Assembly (NCBI GenBank): GCA_029964075.1
Contig: CM057146.1
Coordinates: forward strand, 12,357,501-12,421,500
DNA: 64,000 nucleotides
Source: Patiria pectinifera
Lineage: Eukaryota; Echinodermata; Asteroidea; Valvatida; Asterinidae
Direction: 5' to 3'
A program made the translations under genes and the position numbers. Each line of letters opens with the position of its first letter. Position 1 is the stretch's first letter. The notes below the pieces were generated by a model. It saw nothing but the letters and a program-made list of their open reading frames with translations, ran no database searches and was not told where the DNA came from. Positions 1 through 11,990 of the stretch are shown piece after piece.

Positions 1-104
1 GGCAGCTTGGCCCGTTGGGGGGGGGGGGGGTACTTGTACACTTTTCTTTTATATAGAATTTATAATCGTCGGATTTGAACAGCGCCCCCATTGAAAGCAT
101 GGTG

Positions 105-830
105 CGAGCCATAATATACATCACATCTTTATTTGTTCCCGTGTAATATTGTATATGGCGTTTCTTACGTCAATTGCAAATTACGCCATTAATAATGGTA
201 TTCATATTGATCAAACGAAACTTAATTTTGATTATAGTCAATTATCAAATATTCATTGATTTATGATATTGACCTCTGTCTCGTTTTAATATCACCATAT
301 AGACCTGCCGAGCAGATGTACATATCAAACTAAATCAAAGTTTAATAAAATAGAGGATTACAAAAAAAACCAAAAGTTATGTGCTAGCCAAGCTTTCAGG
401 GATCGGTCTGAGCCATAACAATGCCCCATCCAATCCCTTAGTTCTCTTCCGGGGCCTCGGCGTTCCCGTCCAATACACACTTCCTTCCCTATCCATCCAT
501 ATAACCCCGGAGGGCCAGGCACCATATAAAAGCAAAGAGCTAAGGGAGTAACAGGGCGGCACCCTAAGCCCTGAACCCCCGAGTGGACCACATGCCCTGA
601 ACCTGTACGAAGGCGCCAACCTGGAACTCACGGACAGTACCAGCAGCAGTGCTTACCGATTAAGCTAAGGTACTGTTGGTATTTTACGACGGGAAATAAA
701 ACATCTTATAAAGACAGAATGCGTGGTTTGAAAAGCAAAAAGACACCGACGGGATTCGAACCCGGGCTCCGCGATTCGTGGACGAAAAATCTAACCACTA
801 GGCCATTAGGCTTCCTTAGAATTCTTGTCA
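105..830 (-). repeat. Repeated module, third partial and more diverged copy
   Basis: Same orientation as the 10090-11560 copy. It matches from the AT-rich tail (CGTCAATTG, GACCTGCCGAGCAG) through the CAAGCTTTCAGGGATCGG block to a tRNA-like sequence at 740-812. It diverges before the outer array, so the module also occurs without the palindrome. Confidence 0.8.
738..812 (-). other. tRNA-like sequence (module copy 3)
   Basis: The minus strand has a box-A-like GGCCTAGTGGTTAGA and a box B GGTTCGAATCC in a cloverleaf-length segment. The anticodon arm does not fold cleanly. Probably tRNA-derived repeat material and not a working gene. Confidence 0.5.
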
Positions 831-1314
831 AAAACTATTTGTCTTAATAGGCAGAGAAACGTGGAACATTGCTGTGTGCATCTATCTGGTTTGGCTCCAT
901 GGACGAAAATAAGTCGACAGTTTCGGGCCATAATGAGCAAACTGTTGTCATTTGTTTGGAAAATTACTTACGGCTACCTCGTTAATCGTAGGCGTATACG
1001 TGTGCTAAACATACTCATCGTTTCGCAACAATCGGAACACCATTAGGCTAATTTTTTGTTTTAAAGGAATTGGGTGCGTTCAGGGGAGGATCCAGGAATT
1101 TGTGCGGGGGGAGGGGGTGGACCAGGCCCGTCAGATCAGATGTTTGTATCCGATTGATGCAGACAGGCGGACCGTGTTATTGTTATAATAATTATAAATA
1201 TATTATGGGTGAAAACCGTGGGAGTCCCCAATCCGCAAGCCAACGTCGGACCACCGGTGGCTGGGGAGCGGCATGCCGGCATCGGCACGCCGACCTAAAT
1301 TATCATCAGCGGTC

Positions 1315-1485
1315 CGCCTGTGGCGCTCCAAAACCGCCGGCGGACCATCAGCGGCAATCAGCGGCATACCACCGGCCGTCCACCGCTCCAAAATCGCCAG
1401 CGGACCGTCAGCGGCAGTCAGCGGTATACCACCGGCGGTCTGCCGCTCCAAAACCGCCAGCGGACTACCAGCGGCAATCAATCAA
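1315..1485 (+). repeat. 60-bp GC-rich minisatellite, three units
   Basis: GCTCCAAAAYCGCCRGCGGA starts at 1325, 1385 and 1445, an exact 60-bp period. Because 60 is a multiple of three, several frames stay open on both strands (for example 1070-1567 and 1203-1481); I do not read these as genes. Confidence 0.85.
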
Positions 1486-2104
1486 CGTTCGTCGCTGTCC
1501 CCAACAGTCCATATTCTACCTGTGTTTTCATGAGAAATTAATGTCAACAGTACGTTCTCATCCTTAATTAAACAAAAACCATAAAAACGTAGACGAAACC
1601 AAAATTAACCAGGACAGCCCAATACGCTAGGGGCGCTGTTTATGATACATGCCCATCTTTATTTTATGTATAGCTCTTCGCTCGTACCCGGTACCCCCTC
1701 CCCGCCCCCTTCCCTACCCCTCCTTGCAAGCAGGCCCAAGGGCGCTGGGCAGGGATGGGCTGATGAGCTTCACGGAATCTTGTGAAGGAAGTTGGGATGG
1801 TATAGTGGGTAACTTATGATGACCTTGTTATCAAGCTGCGGGTGTTTAAAGGGTGCAGACCAGTAAAGCGGTCCGAAATTGCATACGCCGGCCAAATCAC
1901 GATTTGCATGCCCTCCAAATCTTCAGTACTTGAGCATATTGTGGGCCATGCACTTGAGGGTTTGTAAAAAATATGGGAAGCCGTGCACAGGACTGGGAGC
2001 TTGCAGTTCTGTGTAATTTGGATGTAATTTGGACCCTAAAAGCCCTCTATTTTGCAATGGAGTGTAGGCATCGTTTTTCAAAATGGCGATGAGCTTCAGG
2101 ACTA

Positions 2105-2760
2105 TTTTCAGGGGTGATCATCTTCAGATTAGATGTTTATGAAAAAAATCAAATTGTAAGGGGTTAACCTTGCATTTTTTTAAAGCAAAATCGGGAAAAA
2201 TCAGATGTTTCTTGAAAATTGCAGATTGTATGGGGTTAGATGTTTATGAAACATTTCAAATTCTAAGGGGTGAACATTGCATATTAAGAAAATTGGGCAA
2301 AATCAGATGTTTCCGAAAAATTTCAGATGTAAGGGATTAACCTTGCTATTTTAGTGAAATTTTGCAAAGTTAGATGTTATGAAAAATTTCAAATTGAAAA
2401 TGGTTAACCTCGCATTTTTTTAAAGCGAAAATGGGAATAAAAATCAAATGTTTCTGGAAAATTCAAATGGTAAGGGGTTAACCTTGATTTTTTTTTGCAA
2501 AATAGGACACAAACAGATGATTCTGGAAAATTGCAGATTGTTAGGGCTTAACCTTGTATTTCTAGCAAAATTGGGCAAAAAGAAATGTTTATGAAAAATT
2601 TTAAATTGTAAGAGGTGTACCTTGTATATTTAGTAAAATTTGGCAAAATCAGATTTGTATAAAAAATCTAAAATGGTAAGGGGTTAACCTTGCTTTTTTA
2701 GCAAAATTTGGAGCATGTTTTACTAAAATTGGGCAAAATCCAGATGTAAAGTTTCCGCAA
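2105..2760 (+). repeat. Outer left array of the 67-bp monomer
   Basis: About ten monomers with the same GGGGTTAACCTTGCATTTTT core, before the left module. The part from 2307 on is mirrored at 11560-11938. The part before that has no partner. Confidence 0.85.
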
Positions 2761-4200
2761 AAACAGCTGTTGAAAAAGAGCCCAATATTGAAATTTAATG
2801 AATCTGAGGTCTATCGAGGGGACGATCCTTATTTCAACTCCCGGAGATTCGCTGACAGTCTCTATTTTTCTTTTTAAGAAAGTCGAAATAGCTGAAGAGG
2901 GAGGTGAGAATCTATATGTGCCCAGATACAAAGAGTAGAAATCTACGCGTCTGCCTTTTGAAAATACACAATTGCGGCGTTCATTGTTGCGTAATGATCC
3001 GCCTAGCACACGACTGTTTTGCACATTAGGCTGTGTTATGCAGCTTCCTAACAAACCAAACACACTGGGCTCATTATATCGACTTGTTTTTACCCATTAA
3101 GGTAAAGCAAATAGACCCAGTAATCTTCCTGGCGCGTTTGCTCACCTATAAAGACAACTTTTCTCAGTTTAAGGAACATTCTAAGGTAACGAAATGGCCG
3201 AGTGGTTACGATTCGTCGTCCACGGTTAGTGGGGTCCCGGGTTCGAATCCCGCTGGTGTCTTTTTGGTTTTTAACGTATGAGTTCAATTATTCACTATAA
3301 GAGATTTAATTTCCCGTCGTAAAGTACCAACAGTACCTTAGCTTAATCGGTAAGCACTGCTGCTGGTACTGTCCGCGAGTTCCAGGTTGGCGCCTTCGTA
3401 CAGGTTCAGGGCATGTGGTCCACTCGGAGGATCAGGGCTTAGGGGCCGCCCTGTTCCTCCCTTAGCTCTTTGCTTTTACATGGTGCCTGGCCCTCCGGGG
3501 TTATATGGATGGATAGGGAAGGAAGTGTGTATTGGTCGGGGACGCCGAGACCCCGGAAGAGAACTAAGGGATCGGCTGGGGCATTGTTATGGCTCAGACC
3601 GATCCCTGAAAGCTTGACTAGCACATAACTTTTTGATTTTTTTTTTACCCTCTATCTTTTATACTTTGGTTTAGTTTGATATCTACAGCTGCTCGGCAGG
3701 TTTACGGGTAGTATCAAAATTGAAACAAAGGTGTATGTCATGAATCAATGAATATTTCATAATTGACCATAATCAAAACGGAGTTTCGTTTGATCAATTT
3801 GACTATCATTATATAATGACGCGATTGCCAATTGACGTAAGAAACGTCATAAATTATACCGGGAAAGAATAAAGATGTACATTGTAATATAAATATTATT
3901 TATACATCTTTCAAATAACGTGTCTTTAATTGTGAGCATTCCAAACAATACAGTAATTCGCAATAGTAATAGAATGGTATATGATAGCACGATCAATGCG
4001 TCTCTATTAAATTTAAAAAATATAATTTCGGCCCCTATGTGTGAAATATTCTTTGATTGACTATGAGCATTCCATACGAATGAGTTAATTCGCAAAATAT
4101 AGCAACAACAAAAGAGAAAGGAAAAAGAGAAAATTCCTTTACCCTAAAAAACTGGAAAAATAATTTGTTTTAAAAAAGTCAAATGGGACACTTCACGTAT
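2760..4200 (+). repeat. Repeated module, left copy (contains a tRNA-like sequence)
   Basis: It holds a tRNA-like sequence at 3189-3263 and a second box-A-like stretch at 3345 (TTAGCTTAATCGGTAAGCAC). It also has an AT-rich tail with two diverged copies of a GAGCATTCCA block (3937 and 4065). Frames such as 3033-3281 and 3387-3617 recur in the other copies but span the tRNA-like sequence and have no protein-like features. Confidence 0.8.
3189..3263 (+). other. tRNA-like sequence in the left module
   Basis: Box A ATGGCCGAGTGGTTACG and box B GGTTCGAATCC resemble a serine/leucine-type tRNA with a longer variable arm. There is no clean anticodon stem. A tRNA-derived polymerase III promoter is the likely origin. 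Confidence 0.5.
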
Positions 4201-7200
4201 TGATTTAATAGTTTGCAAGGGGTTAACCTTACATTTTAGCAAAATTGGGAAAAAATCAGATGTTTCTGGAAAATTGCAGCTTGTAAGGGGTAAACCTTGC
4301 ATTTTTAGTAAAATTTAGATGTTCATGAAATATTTCAGATTGTAAGGGGTAAACCTTGCATTTTTTAGCGAAATTGGGCAAAATCAGATCTTTCTGGAAA
4401 ATTTCAGATTGTAAGGGGTTAACCTTGATTTTGTAGTAAAATTTGGCAAAATAAGATGTGTATGAAAAATTTCAAATTGTAAGGGGATAACCTTTCTTTT
4501 TAAGTAAAATTGGGAAAATTTAAATGTTTATGAAAATTTTCAAATTGTCTGTGGTTAACCTTGCATTTTTTAGCAAAACAGGGCAAAATCAGGTGTTTAT
4601 GGAAAATTTCAGATGATAAGGGGTTAACTTTGCATTTTTAGCAAAATTGGGCAAAATCAGATTTGTATGAAATATCAAACATTGTAAGGGGTTAACCTTG
4701 CCAATTTAGGGCAAAATCAGATGTTTCTGGAAAATATGCAGATTGAAATGGGTTAACCTTGCTTTTTTTAAGCGAAATTCGGAAAAATCGGATGTTTCTT
4801 GAATATTGCAGATTGTAAGAGGTTAAGGCCAAAAAAAAAAATAATAAGTCCGGCTCTGGTCAGCGCGCGCGTCGATTTTAATCATGCGCGTCGATCTTTT
4901 TTTTCCCAAAATGTTCCGCGGTAGCTCCAACAGCGCCCTCTATTTCCCCACCTCCTCAATTTTTTTACCAAAGAGCACCAATGAATGGGAATTGCACCAA
5001 GGCAAATGATCGAAAGCACCAAGGCAAATTATGGAGGACACCAATGTACATGAGGACACCAAAAAAGGCAAAATAGTACCCACCTTGTCTGTACAATCCA
5101 AGCTTGAAGAAAAGAAAAAAAAAGGAAAAAAAAAAAAAAAAGCCGCGTGGCCGCGTCAATTCCGGAACTTTGGTCTGAACAGAGACCGAATATCTTTTTT
5201 ATTTTGGCCTAACCTGGCATTTTTAGCATAACTGGGCAATATCAGATTTATATGAAAATCTCAAATTGTAAGGGGTGAACCTTGTATTTTTAGCGAAATT
5301 GGGCAAAATCAGATCTTTCTGGAAAATTTCAGATTGTAAGGGGTTAACCTTGCTTTTTTAGTGATATTTGGCAAAATAAGATGTGAATCATTAATTTCAA
5401 ATTGTAAGGGGTTCACCTTGCATTTTTAGTAAAATTGGGCAAATTTAAATGTTTATGAAAATTCTCAAATTTTAAGGGGTGAACCATGCATTTTTTAGCA
5501 AAATAGGGCAAAATCAGGTGTTTATGAAAAATGTCAGATTGTAAGGGGTTCACCTTGCATTTTTAGCAAAATTGGGATAAATCAGATTTGTATGAAAAAT
5601 CAAAAATTGTAAGAGGTTAACCTTTGCCCAATTAGGGCAAAATCGGATGTTTCTTGAAAATTGCAGATTGTAAGAGGTTAACCTGGCATTTTTAGCATAA
5701 CTTGGCAACATCAGATTTATATGAAAAATCTCAAATTGTAAGGGGTGAACCTTTATTAGCGAAATTGGGCAAAATCAGATCTTTCTGGAAAATTTCAGAT
5801 TGTAAGGGGTTAACCTTGCTTTTTTAGTGATATTTGGCAAAATGAGATGTGAATCAATATTTTCAAATTGTAAGGGGTTCACCTTGCATTTTTAGCAAAA
5901 TTGGGAAAAATCAGATTTGTATGAAAAATCAAAAATTGTAAGAGGTTAACCTTTGCCCAATTAGGGCAAAATCAGATGTTTCTGGAAAATTGCAGATTGA
6001 AAGGGGTTAACCTTGCTTTTTTAAGCGAAATTCGGAAAAATCAGATGTTTCTTGAAAATTGCAGATTGTAAGGGGTTAACTTGGCATTTTTAACATAACT
6101 GGGCAATATCAGATTTATATGAAAAATCTCAAATTGTAAGGGATGAACCTTGTTTTTTTAGCGAAATTGGGCAAAATCAGATCCTTCTGGAAAATTTCAG
6201 ATTGTAAGGGTTTACCTTGCTTTTTTAGTGATATTTGGCAAAATTAGATGTGAATCAATAATTTCAAATTGTAAGGGGTGAACCATGCATTTTTTAGCAA
6301 AATACGGAAAAATCAGATTTGTATGAAAAATCAAAAATTGTAAGAGGTTAACCTTTGCCCAATTAATGCAAAATCAGATGTTTCTTGAAAATTGCAGATT
6401 GTAAGGGGTTAACTTGGCATTTTTAGCATAACTGGGCAATATCAGATTTATATGAAAAATCTCAAATTGTAAGGGGTGAACCTTGTATTTTTAGCGAAAT
6501 TGGGCAAAATCAGATCTTTCTGGAAAATTTCAGATTGTAAGGGGTTTACCTTGCTTTTTTAGTGATATTTGGCAAAATAAGATGTGAATGAAAAATTTCA
6601 AATTCTAAGGGGTTAACCTTGCTTTTTTAGTAAAATTGGGCAAATTTAAATGTTTATGAAAAATCTCAAATTATAAGGGGTGAACCATGCATTTTTTAGC
6701 AAAATAGGGCAAAATCAGATTTGTATGAAAAATCAAAGATTGTAAGAGGTTAACCTTTGCCCAATTAGGGCAATATCAGATGTTTCTGGAAAATTGCAGA
6801 TTGAAAGGGGTTAACCTTGTTTTTTTTAAGCGAAATTCGGAAAAATCAGATGTTTCTTGAAAATTGCAGATTGTAAGGGGTTAACTTGGCATTTTTAGCA
6901 TAACTGGGCAATATCAGATTTATATGAAAAATCTCAAATTGTAAGGGGTGAACCGTGTATTTTTAGCGAAATTGGGCAAAATCAGATCTTTCTGGAAAAT
7001 TTCAGATTGTAAGGGTTTACCTTGCTTTTTTAGTGATATTTGGCAAAATTAGATGTGAATCAATAATTTCAAATTCTAAGGGGTTAACCTTGCTTTTTTA
7101 GTAAAATTGGGCAAATTTAAATGTTTATGAAAAATCTCAAATTATAAGGGGTGAACCATGCATTTTTTAGCAAAATACGGAAAAATCAGATTTGTATGAA

Positions 7201-8825
7201 AAATCAAAAATTGTAAGAGGTTAACCTTTGCCCAATTAAGGCAAAATCAGATGTTTCTGGAAAATTGCAGATTGAAAGGGGTTAACCTTGCTTTTTTAAG
7301 CGAAATTCGGAAAAATCAGATGTTTCTTGAAAATTGCAGATTGTAAGGGGTTAACTTGGCATTTTTAGCATAACTGGGCAATATCAGATTTATATGAAAA
7401 ATCTCAAATTGTAAGGGGTGAACCTTGTATTTTTAGCGAAATTGGGCAAAATCAGATCTTTCTGGAAAATTTCAGATTGTAAGGGGTTTACCTTGCTTTT
7501 TTAGTGATATTTGGCAAAATAAGATGTGAATGAAAAATTTCAAATTCTAAGGGGTTAACCTTGCTTTTTTAGTAAAATTGGGCAAATTTAAATGTTTATG
7601 AAAAATCTCAAATTATAAGGGGTGAACCATGCATTTTTTAGCAAAATAGGGCAAAATCAGATTTGTATGAAAAATCAAAAATTGTAAGAGGTTAACCTTT
7701 GCCCAATTAGGGCAAAATCAGATGTTTCTGGAAAATTGCAGATTGAAAGGGGTTAACCTTGTTTTTTTTTAGCGAAATTTGGAAAAATCAGATGTTTCTT
7801 GAAAATTGCAGATTGTAAGGGGTTAACTTGGCATTTTTAGCATAACTGGGCAATATCAGATTTATATGAAAAATCTCAAATTGTAAGGGGTGAACCTTGT
7901 TTTTTTAGCGAAATTGGGCAAAATCAGATCTTTCTGGAAAATTTCAGATTGTAAGGGTTTACCTTGCTTTTTTAGTGATATTTGGCAAAATTAGATGTGA
8001 ATCAATAATTTCAAATTGTAAGGGGTTAACCTTGCATTTTTAGCAAAATTCGGAAAAATCAGATTTGTATGAAAAATCAAAAATTGTAAGAGGTTAACCT
8101 TTGCCCAATTAAGGCAAAATCAGATGTTTCTGGGAAATTGCAGATTGAAAGGGGTTAACCTTGCTTTTTTAAGCGAAATTCGGAAAAATCAGATGTTTCT
8201 TGAAAATTGCAGATTGTAAGGGGTTAACTTGGCATTTTTAGCATAACTGGGCAATATCAGATTTATATGAAAAATCTCAAATTGTAAGGGGTGAACCTTG
8301 TATTTTTAGCGAAATTGGGCAAAATCAGATCTTTCTGGAAAATTTCAGATTGTAAGGGGTTTACCTTGCTTTTTTAGTGATATTTGGCAAAATAAGATGT
8401 GAATGAAAAATTTCAAATTCTAAGGGGTTTACCTTGCTTTTTTAGTGATATTTGGCAAAATAAGATGTGAATGAAAAATTTCAAATTGTAAGGGGTTAAC
8501 CTTGCTTTTTCAGTAAAATTGGGCAAATTTAAATGTTTATGAAAAATCTCAAATTTTAAGGGGTGAACCATGCATTTTTTAGCAAAATAGGGCAAAATCA
8601 GGTGTTTATGAAAAATGTCAGATTGTAAGGGGTTCACCTTGCATTTTTAGCAAAATTGGGAAAAATCAGATTTGTATGAAAAATCTAAAATTTTAAGAGG
8701 TTAACCTTTGCCCAATTAGGGCAAAATCAGATGTTTCTGAAAAATGTATTGTAAAATTGCAGATTGAAAGGGGTTAACCTTGCATTTTTAGCAAAACTGG
8801 GCAATATCAGATTTTTATGAAAACT
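4200..8825 (+). repeat. AT-rich tandem array, about 67-bp monomer with higher-order units
   Basis: The monomer contains GTAAGGGGTTAACCTTGC followed by TTTTTAGCAAAATTGGGCAA and a CAGATGTTT block. The variant CATTTTTAGCATAACTGGG starts at 5218, 5687, 6085 (one base different), 6418, 6890, 7360, 7832 and 8233. The spacings are 469, 398, 333, 472, 470, 472 and 401, that is 7, 6, 5, 7, 7, 7 and 6 monomers. A Harbinger-type MITE interrupts it at 4827-5209. Short open frames here (for example 8413-8637) are by-products of the repeat. Confidence 0.92.
4827..5209. mobile_element. Harbinger-type MITE, copy 1, inserted in the satellite array
   Basis: Ends are GGCCAAAA...TTTTGGCC with subterminal CTCTGGTCAG. 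It is flanked by TAA on both sides (4824-4826, 5210-5212); removing one copy restores the monomer core GGTTAACCTGG. The 3-bp TWA target and GGCC ends fit PIF/Harbinger. It has A/G-rich inner tracts and no transposase. Confidence 0.85.
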
Positions 8826-10090
8826 GCAGTTTTCCAACTGCAGAAACATCTGATTTTGCCCTAATTTGGCAAAGGTTAACCCCTTCAAATTTTGTTTGAT
8901 TTTTCATACAAATCTGATTTTTTTCCAATTTTGCTAAAAATGCAAGGTGAACCCCTTTACAATCTGTAATTTTTCATGCACATTAAAATTTGCCCAATTT
9001 TACTAAAAAAGCAAGGTTAACCCCCTTACATCTGAAATTTTTCAGAAACATCTGATTTTGCCCAATTTTGCTAAAAATGCAAGGTTCTCCCCTTACAATT
9101 TGAGATTTTTCATAAAAATCTGATATTGCCCAGTTTTGCTAAAAATGCCAGGTTAACCTCTTTCAATCTGCAATTTTCCAAAAACATCTGATTTTGCCTG
9201 AATTGGGCAAAGGTTAACCTCTTGCAATTTTTGATTTTTCATACAAATCTGATTTTTCCCAATTTTGCTAAAAATGCAAGGTGAACCCCTTATACAATCT
9301 GACATTTTTCATAAACACCTGATTTTGCCCTATTTTGCTAAAAAATTCAAGGTTCACCCCTTACAATTTGAGATTTTTCATAAACATTTAAATTTGTCCA
9401 ATTTTACTAAAAAGCAAGGTGAACCCCTTACAATTGGAATTTTTTCATTCACATCTTATTTTGCCAAATATCACTAAAAAAAAGCAAGATTAACCTCTTA
9501 CAATCTGAAATTTTCCAGAAAGATCTGATTCTGCCCAATTTCGCTAAAAATACAAGGTCCAGCCCTTACAATTTGAGATTTTTCATATCAATATGATATT
9601 GCCCAGTTATGCTAAAAATGCCAAGTTAACCCCTTACAATCTGCAATTTTCAAGAAACATCTGACTTTTACCGAATTTCGCTTAAAAAGGCAAGGTTACC
9701 CCCTTTCAATCTGCAATTTTCCAGAAAGTTTAACCCCTTAACAATTTTTGATTTTTCATACACATCTGATTTTTCCCACAATTTTGCTAAAACTGCAAAG
9801 TTAACCCCTTACAAATTGAAATTTTCCATAAACACCTGATTTTGCCCTATTTTGCTAAAAAATGCAAGGTTAACCACTGACAATTTGAAATTTTTGATAA
9901 ACATTTAAATTTGCCCAATTTTACTTAAAAAGCAAGGTTAACCATATACAATTTGAAATTTTCCAGAAAGATCTGATTGTGCCCAATTTCGCTAAAAATA
10001 CAAGGTTCACCCCTTACAATTTGAGATTTTCCAGAAATATCTGATTTTTCCCAATTTTGCTAAAATGTAAGGTTAACCCCTTGCAAACTG
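8826..10090 (-). repeat. Inverted part of the 67-bp array
   Basis: Same monomer in reverse orientation (AAGGTTAACCCCTTAC and CTGATTTTGCCCAATTT). It is more diverged between monomers than the left array and lacks the clean 470-bp higher-order units. It ends at the right module near 10090. Confidence 0.88.
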
Positions 10091-11560
10091 TTAAATCAAT
10101 ACATGAAGTGTCCCATTTGACTTTTTTAAAACAAATTGTTTTTCCAGTTTTTAGGGTAAAGGAATTTTCTCTTTTTCCTTTCTCTTTTGTTGTTGTTGCT
10201 ATATTTTGCGAACTAACTCATTGTATGGAATGCTCATAGTACATCAAAGAATATTTCACACATAGGAGCCTAAATTATATTTATTTAAATTTAATAGAGA
10301 CGCATTGATCGTGCTATCATATACCATTCTATTACTATTGCGAATTACTGTATTGTTTGGAATGCTCACAATTAAAGACACGTTATTTGAAAGATGTTTA
10401 AATAATATTTATATTACAATGTACATCTTTATTCTTTCCCGGTATAATTTATGGCGTTGCTTACGTCAATTGGCAATCGCGTCATTATATAATGATAGTC
10501 AAATTGATCAAACGAAACTCCGATTTTGATAGTCAATTATGAAATATTCATTGATTCATGACATACACCTAATTTGTTTTAATTTTGATACTACCCGTAG
10601 ACCTGCCGAGCAGCTGTAGATATCAAACTAAACCAAAGTATAAAAGATAGAGGGTAAAAAAAAATCAAAAAGTTATGTGCTAGTCAAGCTTTCAGGGATC
10701 GGTCTGAGCCATAACAATGCCCCAGCCGATCCCTTAGTTCTCTTCCGAGGTCTCGGCGTCCCCGACCAATACACACTTCCTTCCCTATCCATCCATATAA
10801 CCCCGGAGGGCCAGGCACCATGTAAAAGCAAAGAGCTAAGGGAGGAACAGGGCGGCCCCTAAGCCCTGATCCTCCGAGTGGACCACATGCCCTGAACCTG
10901 TACGAAGGCGCCAACCTGGAACTCGCGGACAGTACCAGCAGCAGTGCTTACCGATTAAGCTAAGGTACTGTTGGTACTTTACGACGGGAAATTAAATCTC
11001 TTATAGTGAATAATTGAACTCATACGTAAAAACCAAAAAGACACCAGCGGGATTCGAACCCGGGACCCCGCTAAGCGTGGACGACGAATCGTAACCACTC
11101 GGCCATTTCGTTACCTTAGAATGTTCCTTAAACTGAGAAAAGTTGTCTTTATAGGTGAGCAAACGCGCCAGGAAGATTACTGGGTCCATTTGCTTTACCT
11201 TAATGGGTAAAAACAAGTCGATATAATGAGCCCAGTGTGTTTGGTTTGTTAGGAAGCTGCATAACACAGCCTAATGTGCAAAAAAAGTCGTGTGCTAGGC
11301 GGATATTACGCAACAATGAACACCGCAATTGTGTATTTTCAAAAGGCAGACGCGTAGATTTCTACTCTTTGTATCTGGGCACATATAGATTCTCACCTCC
11401 CTCTTCAGCTATTTCGACTTTCTTAAAAAGAAAAATAGAGACTGTCAGCGAATCTCCGGGACTTGAAATAAGGATGGTCCCCTCGATAGACCTCAGACTC
11501 AGTAAAGTTCAACATTGGGCTCTTTTTCAACAGCTTTTATTGTGGAAACTTTACATCTGG
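10090..11560 (-). repeat. Repeated module, right inverted copy
   Basis: Inverted partner of 2760-4200, base for base similar over nearly its whole length with few substitutions. The tRNA-like sequence is at 11037-11113 on the minus strand. The close match implies recent duplication or gene conversion. Confidence 0.85.
11037..11113 (-). other. tRNA-like sequence in the right module
   Basis: Inverted counterpart of 3189-3263 with few changes; boxes A and B are intact. The two copies face outward from the palindrome centre in mirror orientation. Confidence 0.5.
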
Positions 11561-11938
11561 ATTTTTTAGAAGCATCTGATTTTGCCCAATTTTAGTAAAA
11601 TATGCTCCAAATTTTGCTAAAAAAGCAAGGTTAACCCCTTACCATTTTAGATTTTTCATACAAATCTGATTTTGTCAAATTTTACTTAATATACAAGGTA
11701 CACCTCTTACAATTTAAAAGTGTTCATAAACATTTCTTTTTGCCCAATTTTGCTAGAAATACAGGGTTAAGCCCTAACAGTCTGCAATTTTCCAGAATCA
11801 TCTGATTGTGTCCTATTTTGCTAAAACAAAATGCAAGGTTAACCCTTTATAATTTGAATTTTTCATAAACATCTAACTTTGCCAAATTTCACTAAAAAAG
11901 CAAGGATAATCCCTTACATCTGAAATTTTTCGGAAACA
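11560..11938 (-). repeat. Outer right array of the 67-bp monomer
   Basis: Reverse-oriented monomers mirroring 2307-2720. Homology stops at 11938, directly before the octamer-containing hairpin at 11949. Confidence 0.85.
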
Positions 11939-11948
11939 TTTATATGTT

Positions 11949-11990
11949 TATGCAAATGAGGAACAATATGCAATGTTCCTCATTTGCATA
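11949..11990. repeat. Octamer-containing perfect hairpin
   Basis: TATGCAAATGAGGAACA and its exact inverse around an 8-nt loop. The same segment continues to 12094 and recurs inverted at 18312-18425. Confidence 0.8.

Larger units (their letters stand above)
2307..11938. repeat. Giant near-palindrome with satellite arrays (foldback-like)
   Basis: Left arm 2307 to about 8825 and right arm 8826 to 11938 are inverted copies. Each has an outer array of AT-rich monomers, a 1.4-1.5 kb module and an inner array of the same monomers reading toward the centre. The module copies (2760-4200 and 10090-11560) are almost identical by eye, while the inner arrays differ in length (4.6 against 1.3 kb). The centre holds a perfect 14-bp palindrome at 8819-8832. 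No transposase is encoded. It may be a foldback transposon, a palindromic rearrangement or a satellite-bearing element. Confidence 0.85.

Noticed and set aside
3033-3617. Open frames of 76-82 codons recurring in the modules at 3.0-3.6 kb and 10.7-11.3 kb
   Set aside because: They run across the tRNA-like sequence and both strands are open. The recurrence is explained by the repeated module, and no protein family is recognised.
5031-5231. Lys-rich frame of 66 codons
   Set aside because: It lies within the Harbinger-type MITE and comes from its A-rich tract.
4200-10090. Regularly spaced repeats that could suggest a CRISPR-like array
   Set aside because: The repeats are contiguous monomers without unique spacers, AT-rich, in a eukaryotic context and with inverted orientation across the centre. 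This is a satellite.
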